11,796 nucleotides of DNA, taken from Candidatus Aminicenantes bacterium RBG_13_64_14 (GTDB lineage Bacteria > Acidobacteriota > Aminicenantia > Aminicenantales > Saccharicenantaceae). Below, one piece after another: positions 1-6,656 of the stretch; positions within the stretch are counted from its first letter, which is position 1; each line of letters starts with the position of its first letter. The position numbers and the translations under genes are program-made. The stretch covers positions 255 to 12,050 of the forward strand of contig MEXZ01000109.1 of assembly GCA_001773855.1 (NCBI GenBank), in the 5' to 3' direction. The notes below the pieces were generated by a model, which saw only the letters and a program-made list of their open reading frames with translations, searched no databases and was not told where the DNA came from.

Positions 1-32
1 GGCCTTGTTAGGACCGGGACTGGGAAGCCCGG

Positions 33-51
33 CCCCGGCATTTATGCGGGG
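33..51. repeat. Small GC-rich hairpin upstream of the XRE operon
   Basis: CCCC (33-36) and GCAT (38-41) can pair with ATGC (44-47) and GGGG (48-51), with one bulged G at 37. No T-run follows on either strand, so it is not a convincing terminator. It ends about 12 bases before the -35 box of the XRE promoter and could be an operator half or merely GC-rich sequence. The first 60 bases hold no recognisable gene. Confidence 0.25.
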
Positions 52-62
52 AGCATGAGGGT

Positions 63-91
63 TTGACACACCGCTAACCTCGTGTTATCCT
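63..91 (+). promoter_or_regulatory. Sigma-70-type promoter of the XRE/TrxR-like operon
   Basis: A perfect -35 TTGACA (63-68), a 17-base spacer and a -10 TATCCT (86-91) preceded by TG (extended -10) are visible. The predicted start is near 98, giving a short leader of about 20 bases to the ATG at 120. A purine-rich ribosome site AGGGGG (105-110) lies 9 bases before that ATG. Confidence 0.6.
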
Positions 92-119
92 ACCGGCGCC
101 GCCCAGGGGGTGCGCCGTC

Positions 120-1211
120 ATGGACAAGCTTCTCGGGACAAGACTCAAGCGGGCCCGCGAAGAGGTCAACCTCAGCCAAGGCTCGTTCGCCAAGGCCCTG
201 AGCCTGTCTTCGGAATACATCTCGCTCCTCGAGTCCGGCAAGAGGACGCCGAGCTTCGAGACCCTCCTCAAGATCGCCGGGTTCCTGAACAAGAACGTCG
301 CCTATTTCTTCGAAGAGAAGAGGTCGGCGTTCGAAGGTCTGTTCGCCCCCGGGTTGGCGGACGAACGGGTCAGGAAGGACCTCCAGAAGTTCCGGACGAC
401 CTGTGAAAAATACCTCCAGCTCGAGGAACAGACGGGCCGCCGGCTCGACCTCGCCCCCCAGTACTCCCGGATCTCCCCGGAACGTTTGGCCGAGGAAGAA
501 AGGCGACGCCTGGGTCTCGGCAACGAACCGATCCGCGACGTCCTGGCCCTCTGCGAGGTCAACGGCTGCCGGATCATCCGCCAGACGCTTCCCGAGGAAG
601 CCCGGATCGCCGGGGTCTTCGTGTTCGACGCCGAGAGGAAGGCCGCCTTTGCCCTGGTCAACGCCAGCGAGCCGCCCGGGCTCCAGACCTTCATCGCCGC
701 CCACCTCTACGGCCATTACCTCATGGACAGGGACGACGGCCCGATCATCGACAACCCCGATGTCGTCGTCGACGAATACGTTTCCCTCTATCCGCCGCGG
801 GAGCAGTTTGCCCAGACCTTCGCCTCCCGTTTCCTGGTCCCGCCGGCCAAGCTTCGGGAGCTCATCGAAAAAGATATCCGCTCGAAGAGCCTGGGGTTCG
901 ACGACGTGCTGTTCCTCAAGAGGTACTTCGGCGTGAGCACGCGGGCCATGTTGCGGACCCTTCGCGGCCGAGGCCATCTCCCGGAGGCGAAGTTCGAGGA
1001 GTTCTTCAAACGCAACCCGGAGGACCGGGAGCAGGAGGTTTTCGGCGGCCTCTCCGGCCAGGAGGAGCGCCGGGCGCGAACGCTCTTCCGGAAATCCCGG
1101 GCCATACCGTCCGACCGGTACCGGCTCCTCCTCGCCGAGGCCGCCGCCCTGGAGAAGGCCAGGGGCAACCACCCGCCCGCGCCGCCGACGAAAGGAGAAC
1201 CCGATGAGTAA
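120..1211 (+). CDS. XRE-family regulator with degenerate ImmA/IrrE-type peptidase domain
   Basis: A 363-residue DNA-binding regulator. Residues about 5-60 form a Cro/C1 (HTH_3) helix-turn-helix (LSQGSFAKALSLSSEYISLL). Residues about 135-280 match the ImmA/IrrE (DUF955) fold, including the block ending FASRFLVP (234-241) and the later FGVSTRAM helix (270-277). In active family members the zinc site is HExxH plus a downstream Glu in an EAN-type motif. Here the first motif reads HLYGH (195-199), so Leu196 replaces the catalytic Glu, and FAQ (230-232) stands where EAN is expected. I infer a non-proteolytic sensor or ligand domain rather than an anti-repressor protease. It is first in a tight operon with a small membrane protein and a TrxR-like flavoprotein, so it may regulate that operon. 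The family call is strong; the signal sensed is unknown. Confidence 0.85.
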   Translation: MDKLLGTRLKRAREEVNLSQGSFAKALSLSSEYISLLESGKRTPSFETLLKIAGFLNKNVAYFFEEKRSAFEGLFAPGLADERVRKDLQKFRTTCEKYLQLEEQTGRRLDLAPQYSRISPERLAEEERRRLGLGNEPIRDVLALCEVNGCRIIRQTLPEEARIAGVFVFDAERKAAFALVNASEPPGLQTFIAAHLYGHYLMDRDDGPIIDNPDVVVDEYVSLYPPREQFAQTFASRFLVPPAKLRELIEKDIRSKSLGFDDVLFLKRYFGVSTRAMLRTLRGRGHLPEAKFEEFFKRNPEDREQEVFGGLSGQEERRARTLFRKSRAIPSDRYRLLLAEAAALEKARGNHPPAPPTKGEPDE

Positions 1212-1641
1212 GCCACTGCGCCTGCTGCTCATCTTCCTGCTCGTCGACGCCGTCGCCGCGGGCGTCTATTTCCTGGTCAAGGGGTCGGGGCCCGGCGCGG
1301 ACCCGACCAAGGACTTCGCCTGGACGACGATGGACGCCTACTACCAGCCCGCGACCGAGCTCGAGCAGTCCATCAAAACCGATTACGAAGAGAAGGGCCT
1401 TCTGCCCTTCCAGTTCCGCAACTACGGCCGGAACTCCGCGGTCCTCAAAAAATTCCGCGGCTCGAAGTTCGTCGGAGCCGGCGTCGCCGTCCTGAAAATG
1501 GCGTTCAAGGGCCTCGAGGATTGGGCCGTCGTGGACATCTGGATCAAGGGGGAGGACAACCGAGAGCTCCGGCGGACCGTCCTCTACATCCTCCACGAGA
1601 ACGTATGGAAGGTCGCCGACAGCGGCCGGCTCGTCGACTGA
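1204..1641 (+). CDS. Small membrane-anchored protein of unknown function
   Basis: A 145-residue protein I do not recognise. Residues 5-25 form one hydrophobic N-terminal segment after a short basic start, so it is probably a signal anchor with the rest outside the cytoplasm; no lipobox Cys is present. The soluble part (about 35-145) is mixed alpha/beta, and its end (VVDIWIK, then RTVLYILHENVWKVADSG) resembles the final strands of NTF2-like extracytoplasmic domains, which is a weak fold-level guess. The start overlaps the XRE gene by 8 bases (ATGAGTAA) and has a good ribosome site (AAGGAG) just upstream at about 1192-1197, which supports the start and indicates translational coupling. The TrxR-like gene follows after 25 bases. 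No Cys occurs in the soluble part, which argues against a thiol redox partner role. Confidence 0.8.
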   Translation: MSKPLRLLLIFLLVDAVAAGVYFLVKGSGPGADPTKDFAWTTMDAYYQPATELEQSIKTDYEEKGLLPFQFRNYGRNSAVLKKFRGSKFVGAGVAVLKMAFKGLEDWAVVDIWIKGEDNRELRRTVLYILHENVWKVADSGRLVD

Positions 1642-1666
1642 CGGCGTCGGGAATGTCCGATAAGCC

Positions 1667-2575
1667 ATGAGCATCAAATCGCTAAAGACGGACATCCTCA
1701 TCGTCGGGGCCGGGCCGGCCGGGCTGACCGCGGGGATTTACGCCGCCCGGGCCGGGAAGAAGGCCCTCATCCTCGAGGGGAGCGGGCCTTCCCGACTGGG
1801 GATCAACTACAAGCTCGAGAATTATCCGGGCTTCCCCTCGATCGACAGCCGGGAGCTCTTGGACATCATCCGCCGCCAGGCCCAGTCCTTCGGGGCCGAG
1901 GTCCTTACCGGCGACGCCATCGCCTTCGCCCTCGACGGCGACCGCAAGTATGTCACGACCAAGGACGCCGTCATCGAGTCCGGCGCGGTCATTCTGGCCG
2001 TGGGGAAACCCATGCCCAAGGAGCGCCTGATCGGCGGAGAGGACCGGCTCATCGGGCAGGGCGTCAGCTACTGCGCCACATGCGACGGGCCGCTTTTCCG
2101 GGGCGCGACGGTCGCCGCGGTCGGGCATTCCGAAGCGGCCCTGGAGGAGGTCGGTGCCCTCCAGGCGATGGGCTGCCGGGTCCTCTGGGTGCCCGGTAAA
2201 CCCGGTGGGCTGGACTCGCCGGCCGTCCGGGCCCTCGAGGAAAAAGGGGTCTCCATCCGCAGGGACGGGAAGATCAAGGAGATCCGTGGCGACGACCGGG
2301 TGGAAGCCGTCCTCGTGGAGAGCGCGACCGGGTTGGAAACCGTCCCGGTTTCGGCCGTCTTCTTATTCCGCGAGATCCCGGCCGGTCCGCTGTTCGAGCG
2401 GGCCGGGCTCGTCCTGGACCACAAGCAGTGCGTCGCCGTGGACCGTTTCCAGCGGACCAACATCCCCGGCGTCTTCGCCGCGGGGGACATCACCTGCGGC
2501 GGGCTCCAGGTCGTCGCCGCCGCCGGCGAAGGATGCGTAGCCGCCATGCAGGCCCTCATCCATCTGAGAGGGTAG
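1667..2575 (+). CDS. Thioredoxin-reductase-like flavoprotein lacking NADPH motifs
   Basis: A 302-residue low-molecular-weight TrxR/AhpF-type FAD disulfide reductase. The FAD Rossmann motif GAGPAG is at 14-19, the redox-active CATC at 136-139 (SYCATCDG), and the C-terminal FAD motif GVFAAGDIT at 268-276, followed by the usual VVAAAGEG helix. The second nucleotide-binding site is abnormal: GGGDSA is replaced by GHSEAA (153-158), and the HRRxxFR-type loop that binds the NADPH 2'-phosphate is replaced by VPGKPGGLDS (175-184). This pattern is known in ferredoxin- or flavin-linked TrxR relatives (FFTR/DFTR types), so NADPH is probably not the electron donor; that step is inference. It is third in the operon behind XRE and the small membrane protein. 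The ribosome site is weak, suggesting readthrough-coupled translation. It converges on the S66 gene with a 22-base gap. Confidence 0.85.
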   Translation: MSIKSLKTDILIVGAGPAGLTAGIYAARAGKKALILEGSGPSRLGINYKLENYPGFPSIDSRELLDIIRRQAQSFGAEVLTGDAIAFALDGDRKYVTTKDAVIESGAVILAVGKPMPKERLIGGEDRLIGQGVSYCATCDGPLFRGATVAAVGHSEAALEEVGALQAMGCRVLWVPGKPGGLDSPAVRALEEKGVSIRRDGKIKEIRGDDRVEAVLVESATGLETVPVSAVFLFREIPAGPLFERAGLVLDHKQCVAVDRFQRTNIPGVFAAGDITCGGLQVVAAAGEGCVAAMQALIHLRG

Positions 2576-2597
2576 CGCTTCGCGAACGAGGGGGGGC

Positions 2598-3566
2598 TCA
2601 GGCGGCCAAGCCATTGCGGGCCGGCCGCTTCTTGAGCCGGAAAGAGATCCTCTTCGACCTCGAGATCGTGACGTGACCGCCGATGGGCACGGCCATGAGG
2701 TTCCGCCGGATGTCGTGGCCGAAGTTGGACACGGTCAGGATCGGCAGCGGACGGCCCTGCTGCCGCCGCTCCTTGATGACATCGGCGAGGTAGGAGAGGA
2801 TGAACCGGACGGCGTCCCTTCCGGGCTCCTTTGAGGAGGAGTTCTTGCCCGGCGGGCTGACCGAGCCGACGACGATCCCCTTGATCCCGGCGAAGACATG
2901 GTGGCGCCGGAGGGCCGCGAGCAGGCGGTGGAGATCCTCGACGTCGACCTGGACGTCCTCGAAAAAGAGGATGTGGCGTTTCCAGCTGAACTTGGGGGGA
3001 ACGCCGCGGTTGAGAAAATTGACGAACGTCGACAGGTTGCCGCCGAGGGGGATGCCGGAGAGCCTTCGCGGCGGGGGAGGGGTCAGCCAGGACGCGCCGC
3101 GGTACTGGATCTCGTCCCCGCTGATGAGCGCCAGCAGATTCCGGAAGTCGCCCTTGCCGACCTTGAGGGAGGGGAAGTAGATGACCGGGACGCGGCAGGC
3201 ATGGTAGATCTCGTTGAGGAGAAAGGTGAAATCGGAGAATCCGATGAACAGGGGGCGCCTGTCGCGGATGATGCGGAGGTCCTTGCCGTCGATCTCACGG
3301 ACGAGGTCCTCCGCGCCCGTCCCCCCGGCGACTGAGATGATGAGGTCGAGCTCCCGGATGGCCTTCTTGAAGACCTCGGCGCGCGCTTCGACGGGGGCGG
3401 TGACGTGGTCGATCTCGGCGTCGCTCGAGAATAGATGGGGGCTGAAATAGGGCTCCTCGACGCCCAGGGCCTGCTTGAGAAAACGGGCCGTCCTATTCAG
3501 GACCGGCTTTTCCTTGGCGGACAGGCAGGTGGAGGGGGCGATAAAGCCGATCTTTTCATAGCTCAT
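2598..3566 (-). CDS. S66-family LD-carboxypeptidase / MccF-like serine peptidase
   Basis: A 322-residue cytoplasmic peptidase of the S66 clan, whose members cut L,D bonds of murein tetrapeptides during recycling (LdcA) or hydrolyse peptide-nucleotide conjugates (MccF). The whole Ser-Glu-His triad is visible: Ser111 in GFSDFT, Glu203 in FFEDV, and His284 in SNFGHD followed by PIGG. The loop AGGTGAEDL (80-88) matches the oxyanion region and the N-terminal GFIAPS matches the family opening. Length is normal and there is no signal peptide. The start is supported by AGGTGG four bases before the ATG. It lies 52 bases downstream of the sigma gene on the same strand and is probably co-transcribed with it. 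Sequence alone does not separate murein recycling from MccF-like immunity; no microcin genes are nearby, so murein recycling is likelier. Confidence 0.88.
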   Translation of the reverse strand: MSYEKIGFIAPSTCLSAKEKPVLNRTARFLKQALGVEEPYFSPHLFSSDAEIDHVTAPVEARAEVFKKAIRELDLIISVAGGTGAEDLVREIDGKDLRIIRDRRPLFIGFSDFTFLLNEIYHACRVPVIYFPSLKVGKGDFRNLLALISGDEIQYRGASWLTPPPPRRLSGIPLGGNLSTFVNFLNRGVPPKFSWKRHILFFEDVQVDVEDLHRLLAALRRHHVFAGIKGIVVGSVSPPGKNSSSKEPGRDAVRFILSYLADVIKERRQQGRPLPILTVSNFGHDIRRNLMAVPIGGHVTISRSKRISFRLKKRPARNGLAA

Positions 3567-3618
3567 GGGGCCACCTGAGGCGGAAATAAAACTCCGTCCC
3601 CGCCGGCAGGGCGGCCGG

Positions 3619-5061
3619 TCAGAAGGACTTGAGCTTCTGGCCGGGGGCCGAGAGCTGAAGGGCCTTGAGAGCCTTCAGCTCGATCTGGCGGATCCTCTCC
3701 CGGGTCAGCTTGAAATGCTGGCCGACTTCTTCGAGCGTGTACTCGCGGCCGTCCCCGAGGCCGTATCTCATCCTCAGGACCAAGGTCTCCCGCTCGGGCA
3801 GGGTGCGCAGCGCCGCTTCGATCTGCTCGCGGAGGTTGATGTGGATGACGGTGTCGGGAGGGGAGGGGAAGGACTTGTCCTCCAGGAGCTCGCCGAGCGA
3901 GCCCTCGCCGTTCTCCCCGAGAGGCGTCTCGATGGAGACGGGATCCTGGGAGGAGTAGAGCATCTCCAGGACCTTGTTGACGGGGAGGTTCATCCTACGG
4001 GCGAGCTCTTCGGGGTTGGGCATCTTCCCATCCTCCTGGACGGACGTCTGGGAGATCTTCTTGAGCCGGTGGATGGTTTCCGTCAAGTGGACCGGGATGC
4101 GGATCGTCCGGCCCTGGTCGGCGATGGCCCGGGTGATGGACTGGCGGATCCACCACGTCGCGTAGGTCGAGAATTTATGACCCCTCCGGTAATCGAATTT
4201 TTCGGCGGCCCGCATCAGCCCGATGTTCCCTTCCTGGATGAGGTCGAGGAGCTGGAGGCCCCGGCCCTGATATTTCTTGGCGATGGAGACGACGAGTCGC
4301 AGGTTGGCCGAGACGAGGTCGCTCTTGGCCCTCTCCCGGGCCCGGCGCCCGGACTGGATGGCCTGGAGGATAGCCCTGTCGTCCTTGCGGGCTTGCTTGG
4401 ACGCCCGCTTGAGGTTCTCTTTCAGACGGAGCTGGACGGACTGGACGATCCGATCCTGATGCTCAGGCTTGATCTCGAGCTCCCGGGCCAAACGGATGAT
4501 TCGGACGACGAGCCGGCCCCTGGCGAAACGGTTGCGGACGAGAGGCCGGATCGACCGGAGCCGGCCGCTGAGGGTCCGGATCTTGTGCATCCTATCCAAG
4601 ACATCGAGTCTCCTGGCCTCGAGGCCGTGCTCGGAGTAATCCTCTTCTGGGGCGGTGAAGTGCTTGATGAGGGTTTCGGGGCTCTTCTTCAGCAGGGTTC
4701 CGAGCGAGTGGAACTCCTCGAGCGTGAACGGGGTCCTGACCAGAGCCTTGCGGATGGCCTTTTCGCCCCGCTCCATCCTCCGGGCTAGCTGGATCTCTTG
4801 GTCCCTGGAGAGGAGCAGGATGCTGCCCATTTCCCGGAGATAGATCTTGACCAGGTCGGCGGTTTGCTCGATGTCCTCCGGCGAGTTCAGGCCCTTGCCG
4901 TTCCCGCCATTGCCGTTTTTCGGCGCCACCAGCCGCGCACCGAGGCCGGATGCGCCGGCCGCCGGGAACGTCTCCTCTTCGTCCGAAAAGAGCTTGCCCC
5001 CGGGCGTCCTCGGGATCAGCTGAAGGATTTCTTCATTCTTGTATTTGTATTGAGAAGCCAT
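3619..5061 (-). CDS. rpoD: RpoD-type sigma-70 factor
   Basis: A 480-residue sigma factor that directs RNA polymerase to promoters. An N-terminal linker with a Gly/Asn-rich stretch (NGNGGNGKG) leads into region 1.2 at about 67-98 ([20 protein letters not shown]), then a basic non-conserved insert (about 105-240). Region 2 spans about 245-320, with the -10-reading [20 protein letters not shown] followed by RTIRIPVH. Region 3 is about 325-400, and region 4 ends with [20 protein letters not shown] (442-461). The C-terminal tail (GQKLKSF) resembles primary sigmas. A clear acidic region 1.1 is missing, so it may be the housekeeping factor of a lineage with a short N-terminus or a group 2 paralogue; the symbol is therefore tentative. 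I chose the ATG at 5061 over 5067 because GGAG (5068-5071) touches the first ATG but sits 6 bases from the second. Two candidate promoters lie upstream. Confidence 0.9.
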   Translation of the reverse strand: MASQYKYKNEEILQLIPRTPGGKLFSDEEETFPAAGASGLGARLVAPKNGNGGNGKGLNSPEDIEQTADLVKIYLREMGSILLLSRDQEIQLARRMERGEKAIRKALVRTPFTLEEFHSLGTLLKKSPETLIKHFTAPEEDYSEHGLEARRLDVLDRMHKIRTLSGRLRSIRPLVRNRFARGRLVVRIIRLARELEIKPEHQDRIVQSVQLRLKENLKRASKQARKDDRAILQAIQSGRRARERAKSDLVSANLRLVVSIAKKYQGRGLQLLDLIQEGNIGLMRAAEKFDYRRGHKFSTYATWWIRQSITRAIADQGRTIRIPVHLTETIHRLKKISQTSVQEDGKMPNPEELARRMNLPVNKVLEMLYSSQDPVSIETPLGENGEGSLGELLEDKSFPSPPDTVIHINLREQIEAALRTLPERETLVLRMRYGLGDGREYTLEEVGQHFKLTRERIRQIELKALKALQLSAPGQKLKSF

Positions 5062-5067
5062 GATCAT

Positions 5068-5071
5068 CTCC
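5068..5071 (-). promoter_or_regulatory. Ribosome binding site that decides the sigma factor start
   Basis: On the minus strand the sequence reads GGAG directly followed by ATGATCATG. The first ATG has zero spacing from GGAG and the second has 6 bases, the normal distance. Translation should therefore begin at 5061 (protein MASQYKYKN...) rather than 5067. Confidence 0.6.
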
Positions 5072-5094
5072 GTTGAGCTACTATTATGATAGGA

Positions 5095-5123
5095 ATACTA
5101 TAATAATAAGCTTTTCGTTCCAA
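5095..5123 (-). promoter_or_regulatory. Candidate proximal promoter of the sigma gene
   Basis: Read on the minus strand, TTGGAA (5123-5118), a 17-base spacer and TAGTAT (5100-5095) fit a sigma-70 promoter with 4/6 and 5/6 matches. The predicted start is near 5088, giving a leader of about 27 bases with the GGAG site. The surrounding 5080-5150 stretch is strikingly AT-rich compared with the rest of the window, so chance matches are likelier here; the distal promoter is the better one. Confidence 0.4.
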
Positions 5124-5197
5124 AAGTAAAGCTCTTTTTTCATTTTTTCTAGCCCTAGACTCCAGTTCTTTCAACGGAGCCGAGGCTGTAATCGTTT

Positions 5198-5212
5198 CAC
5201 CCCCTGAGGGTG
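5198..5212. repeat. Short hairpin in the sigma gene leader
   Basis: CACCC (5198-5202) and GGGTG (5208-5212) form a perfect 5-bp stem around a 5-base loop. It would lie 15-30 nt into the long leader made from the distal promoter. No T-run accompanies it on the minus strand, so it is not an obvious attenuator. Confidence 0.25.
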
Positions 5213-5235
5213 GGACCGTCGCAAATGAAGTGAGG

Positions 5236-5264
5236 ATAATATAATATCCGGCTGGCCTTGTCAA
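5236..5264 (-). promoter_or_regulatory. Near-consensus distal promoter of the sigma gene
   Basis: On the minus strand TTGACA (5264-5259), a spacer of exactly 17 bases and TATTAT (5241-5236) form a nearly perfect sigma-70 promoter (6/6 and 5/6). The predicted start is near 5229, giving a leader of about 168 nt before the sigma start at 5061. It lies inside the 53-codon frame at 5197-5358, which argues that this frame is not a maintained gene. A primary sigma reading its own consensus promoter is the expected arrangement. Confidence 0.65.
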
Positions 5265-5369
5265 TAAAAAACTTTACATTTCCGCCCTTTTCCAGGCCAA
5301 TACCGGCCCGTTCAGGCCTTTCGCCCCTGATAGCGGCCTTGATTTCCGCCCTGTTCATCCTGTCCTCCT

Positions 5370-5496
5370 GGTCCTCTGTTACCACTTCAAGATTCGTGCC
5401 AGAAGTTTCCGCCAGGCGCCCCCGGTGAGGCCGTTCAGCGTGGAGGGCGGACTGTCTTTTAAAGTGGACACCGTTTTATGGCCAACCTAGTGAGCT
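5370..5496. other. Gene-free spacer between msrBA and the 53-codon frame
   Basis: I see no protein gene, convincing terminator or strong promoter in this part of the 435-base gap between the sigma factor start and msrBA. TCCGCC and GGCGGA segments could pair across a loop of more than 30 bases, but no T-run follows. How msrBA transcription ends is therefore unresolved, and readthrough toward the sigma gene is possible. Confidence 0.4.
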
Positions 5497-6528
5497 TCAA
5501 TAACAGACGACGCCGTGCTTCTCGTAGTATTTCTGGTGGTATTCTTCCGCCTTGTAGAAGGCTGACGCCGGGACGAGCTCCGTGGCCAGTCGTTTTTTGT
5601 ATTGGCCCGATTTTTCGACCTCATCCATCACGAGACGGGCCGTCTCCCTCTGGGCTTCGCCGTGGAAGAAGATGGCCGACCGGTATTGGGTGCCGCGATC
5701 GGGCCCTTGGCGATCGACCTGCGTCGGGTCGTGGATCCCGAAGAATTGGCGGACGAGCTCAGCGTAGCTGATGCGCTTCGGGTCGAAGGTCACTTGGACG
5801 GACTCGGCATGACCCGTCCTGTCCGTGCAGATCTCCTCGTAGGTCGGGTTGACGGTCTTCCCCCCGGTGTAGCCGACGACAGTGGAGACGACCCCGGGAA
5901 CCTTTCCTAGCTTATGTTCCACGCCCCAGAAACAGCCGGCCGCGAAGGTCGCCGTTTCCGTAGCCGCGGCCGCCGTCTCCCGGCCCGCGGCATTTGCTTG
6001 CGCTTCGGGCTTGAAATCCAGGGCCGCGGAGTTGATGCAGTAGTGGAGGAACGTCGGCGCCGGACCGTCGTCGAAGATATGGCCCAGGTGGGCGCCGCAG
6101 CCCGCGCAGCGGACCTCGATGCGCTTCGTCAGCAGGGAATAGTCGTCGCGGTATTCGAAGCTCTTCTCCTCCACGGGAGCCGCGAAGCTCGGCCAGCCCG
6201 TGCTGTGCTCGTATTTCGCGTCGGAAAGGAAAAGAGGCGTTCCACATCCGGCGCAGATGTAGACGCCCTTCTCCCAGAAGTCGTTGTACTTTCCGGTGAA
6301 GGGCTCCTCCGTGCTGCACTTGCGCATGACGTCGTACTGCTCCGGCGTGAGCGTGGCCTTCCATTCCTTATCCGTCTTTTTTACCTTGTTAGGCATGTCC
6401 TGTCCTCCCGAAGCGAAGGATGCCGCCCTCGGCGCGTCCCGGCCGAGCAGGGCGTTGATCCCCCTCCAGCCGGCCAGGCTCAGGAAGGTCGCCAAGGCGA
6501 GTATGGCTATTTTGACACTGGTGCGCAT
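5497..6528 (-). CDS. msrBA: Exported MsrB-MsrA fusion methionine sulfoxide reductase
   Basis: A 343-residue bifunctional repair enzyme. MsrB reduces Met-R-sulfoxide and MsrA reduces Met-S-sulfoxide in proteins. Residues 1-28 are a hydrophobic N-terminal segment, so the enzyme is probably secreted or membrane-anchored in the envelope. MsrB spans about 52-172: zinc pairs C92/C95 and C141/C144, and catalytic Cys164 in HYCINSAAL. The common resolving Cys of CGWPSF is Thr here (STGWPSF), so Cys71 in RKCSTEEPF is the likely resolver. An Ala-rich linker (about 175-193) leads to MsrA (194-343) with catalytic Cys199 in GCFWG, the conserved YEEICTDRTGHAE, and a C-terminal Cys342 as possible resolver. 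The MsrB-first order is the reverse of the common MsrA-MsrB fusion. It has its own promoter and an AGGAAG ribosome site. The electron donor is not encoded next to it. Confidence 0.92.
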   Translation of the reverse strand: MRTSVKIAILALATFLSLAGWRGINALLGRDAPRAASFASGGQDMPNKVKKTDKEWKATLTPEQYDVMRKCSTEEPFTGKYNDFWEKGVYICAGCGTPLFLSDAKYEHSTGWPSFAAPVEEKSFEYRDDYSLLTKRIEVRCAGCGAHLGHIFDDGPAPTFLHYCINSAALDFKPEAQANAAGRETAAAATETATFAAGCFWGVEHKLGKVPGVVSTVVGYTGGKTVNPTYEEICTDRTGHAESVQVTFDPKRISYAELVRQFFGIHDPTQVDRQGPDRGTQYRSAIFFHGEAQRETARLVMDEVEKSGQYKKRLATELVPASAFYKAEEYHQKYYEKHGVVCY

Positions 6529-6562
6529 TAAGCTTCCTGTTCTGCATAAATCCTATATAATT

Positions 6563-6590
6563 AGTATACATTAAACCGCCGCAATTTCAA
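6563..6590 (-). promoter_or_regulatory. Promoter of msrBA
   Basis: On the minus strand TTGAAA (6590-6585), a 16-base spacer and TATACT (6568-6563) match sigma-70 boxes at 5/6 each. The predicted start is near 6556, giving a leader of about 28 bases with AGGA 6 bases before the ATG at 6528. This shows msrBA can be transcribed independently of the S9 peptidase gene upstream. Confidence 0.6.
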
Positions 6591-6601
6591 CCCATTCGCT
6601 T

Positions 6602-6621
6602 CCCCGGCCTGAAGCCCGGGG
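6602..6621. repeat. Inverted repeat 1 of the 6.6-kb cluster
   Basis: CCCCGG (6602-6607) and CCGGGG (6616-6621) form a perfect 6-bp stem with an 8-base loop. It lies just upstream of the msrBA -35 box. There is no T-run on either side, so an operator or RNA-end structure is as likely as a terminator. Confidence 0.4.
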
Positions 6622-6624
6622 TAT

Positions 6625-6644
6625 GCTCAGGGTTAATACTGAGC
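6625..6644. repeat. Inverted repeat 2 of the 6.6-kb cluster
   Basis: GCTCAG (6625-6630) and CTGAGC (6639-6644) are perfect 6-bp arms around an AT-rich 8-base loop, three bases after repeat 1. The arms and loop have the same sizes as in repeat 1, which is suggestive of a protein-binding dyad, but no known operator was recognised. Confidence 0.35.
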
Positions 6645-6656
6645 GGCGCTTTTGCA

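Larger units (their letters stand above)
5197..5358 (-). pseudogene. 53-codon frame with perfect SD; possible broken UroD-family 5' end
   Basis: The frame from the ATG at 5358 encodes 53 residues. It is preceded by AGGAGG (5364-5369) with 5-base spacing, the best ribosome site in the window. Residues 1-18 (MNRAEIKAAIRGERPERA) resemble the conserved start of UroD/MtaA-like decarboxylases and methyltransferases (RExxxAAlrGExPDR). After about residue 28 the similarity disappears, the DNA turns AT-rich and it contains the sigma gene's distal promoter. I infer a decayed 5' remnant whose body was deleted, with the sigma region joined behind it near 5275-5285. Alternatives are a real small protein or a leader peptide; the similarity is by eye and short, so confidence is low. 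Confidence 0.3.

Noticed and set aside
90..1232. A 380-codon minus-strand frame opposite the XRE regulator
   Set aside because: Antisense shadow; the plus strand has a promoter, an SD and recognisable domains.
1653..1670. A 5-codon frame ending in TGA that overlaps the TrxR-like start
   Set aside because: A GGGA directly abuts its ATG with no spacing, and such mini-frames are common by chance.
2579..2586. TTCGCGAA palindrome between the convergent TrxR-like and S66 genes
   Set aside because: It is only 8 bp with no loop or T-run, so it does not support a bidirectional terminator.
3584..3614. Possible terminator between the sigma factor and S66 genes (minus strand)
   Set aside because: A 5-bp GC stem (3600-3604 with 3610-3614) is followed by TTTTATTT only after 8 intervening bases, so it is a poor intrinsic terminator; co-transcription is likelier.
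3565..4788. A 407-codon + strand frame opposite the sigma factor gene
   Set aside because: Antisense shadow of a well-supported sigma-70 gene; no family motif and low-complexity composition.
5064..5264. A 66-codon minus-strand frame just upstream of the sigma gene
   Set aside because: It begins inside the distal promoter region with no SD, and its product has no recognisable pattern; it occupies the mRNA leader.
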